This document shows, one piece after another, positions 6,015 to 6,117 of a stretch of 6,117 bases of DNA (positions within the stretch are counted from its first letter, which is position 1; each line of letters begins with the position of its first letter). Made by a program: the position numbers and the translations under genes. The stretch lies in the NCBI GenBank assembly GCA_945874095.1, contig CAMCFM010000295.1, forward strand, positions 1 to 6,117, in the 5' to 3' direction. Source of the stretch: Candidatus Kuenenia stuttgartensis. Its GTDB lineage: Bacteria > Planctomycetota > Planctomycetia > Isosphaerales > Isosphaeraceae. The notes beneath the pieces are model-generated. The model was given only the letters and a program-made list of their open reading frames with translations, was not told the DNA's origin and searched no databases.

Positions 6015-6018
6015 GAGG
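6015..6018 (+). promoter_or_regulatory. Possible ribosome binding site before GTG 6027
   Basis: GAGG lies 8 nt before the GTG at 6027, a normal Shine-Dalgarno spacing, and is part of the case for that otherwise easily missed start. Confidence 0.35.
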
Positions 6019-6026
6019 CCAAGGCC

Positions 6027-6117
6027 GTGTCTACTGACCTTGAATTCAGTGACTCAACCATTCTTTGGGGCCAATTTGCCCAAAGTCTGCTTGTCACAGA
6101 ACGAACCCTGAGCGCGA
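6027..6117 (+). CDS. Probable N-terminus of an unidentified protein, cut by window edge
   Basis: A frame beginning with GTG at 6027 stays open through 30 codons to the window end. The residues begin (M)STDLEFSDST and continue ILWGQFAQSLLVTERTLSA-like, an ordinary soluble, possibly helical sequence with balanced composition. GAGG sits 8 nt upstream. An in-frame TGA at 5988-5990 is followed by no other ATG, GTG or TTG before 6027, so the start is well bounded if the frame is real. The minus strand also has an open frame over most of this interval, and 30 codons are too few to decide by composition. I do not recognise the family. Confidence 0.42.
   Translation, partial: MSTDLEFSDSTILWGQFAQSLLVTERTLSA

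Larger units (their letters stand above)
5321..6026. other. Gene-free region with repeat mosaic
   Basis: About 700 bp without a convincing gene. An open frame at 5670-5921 (+) starts inside the repeats, crosses two repeat units and has no protein-like features I recognise. Positions 5403-5747 are packed with short inverted and direct repeats listed separately. From 5748 to 6026 I see only one further hairpin-like GC-rich patch (5800-5824) and otherwise plain sequence, presumably including the promoter of the gene starting at 6027. Confidence 0.7.

Overview
The window reads like a chromosomal segment of a planctomycete. Evidence for this is a homologue of the 4-HFC-phosphate synthase family (MfnB), which planctomycetes share with methanogens and methylotrophs, a PEP-CTERM surface or exported protein, weak or absent Shine-Dalgarno sequences before most genes, and an intergenic block of GC-rich hairpin repeats. 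The phylum is an inference from gene content; I cannot name a species from the sequence alone.

Layout. At the left edge (2-514, +) is the C-terminal two thirds of an MfnB-like gene, cut by the window start. It converges, with only 16 bp between stop codons, on a long minus-strand gene (531-2687) for a polytopic membrane protein that looks like a GT-C glycosyltransferase of the ArnT/PMT kind with a soluble C-terminal domain. A 314-bp divergent intergenic region (2688-3001) separates it from lysA (3002-4291, +), a full-length diaminopimelate decarboxylase followed by a clear intrinsic terminator (4330-4375). Next comes a single-gene unit for a secreted PEP-CTERM protein (4471-5256, +) with its own strong terminator (5292-5320).

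From 5321 to about 6026 I find no convincing gene. Positions 5403-5747 hold a dense mosaic of short inverted and direct repeats. Two families are each present in opposite orientations (5517-5544 with 5634-5661; 5429-5455 with 5721-5747, plus a partial copy at 5471-5486). One pair differs at two positions that pair with each other in a hairpin, a compensatory change. A probable new gene starts with GTG at 6027 and runs off the right edge.

The genes do not form an obvious pathway: cofactor/C1 metabolism, envelope glycosylation, lysine/peptidoglycan precursor synthesis and an exported anchored protein each appear to be separate transcription units. I see no defence system, transposase or CRISPR array. 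The least explained part of the window is the repeat mosaic downstream of the PEP-CTERM gene.
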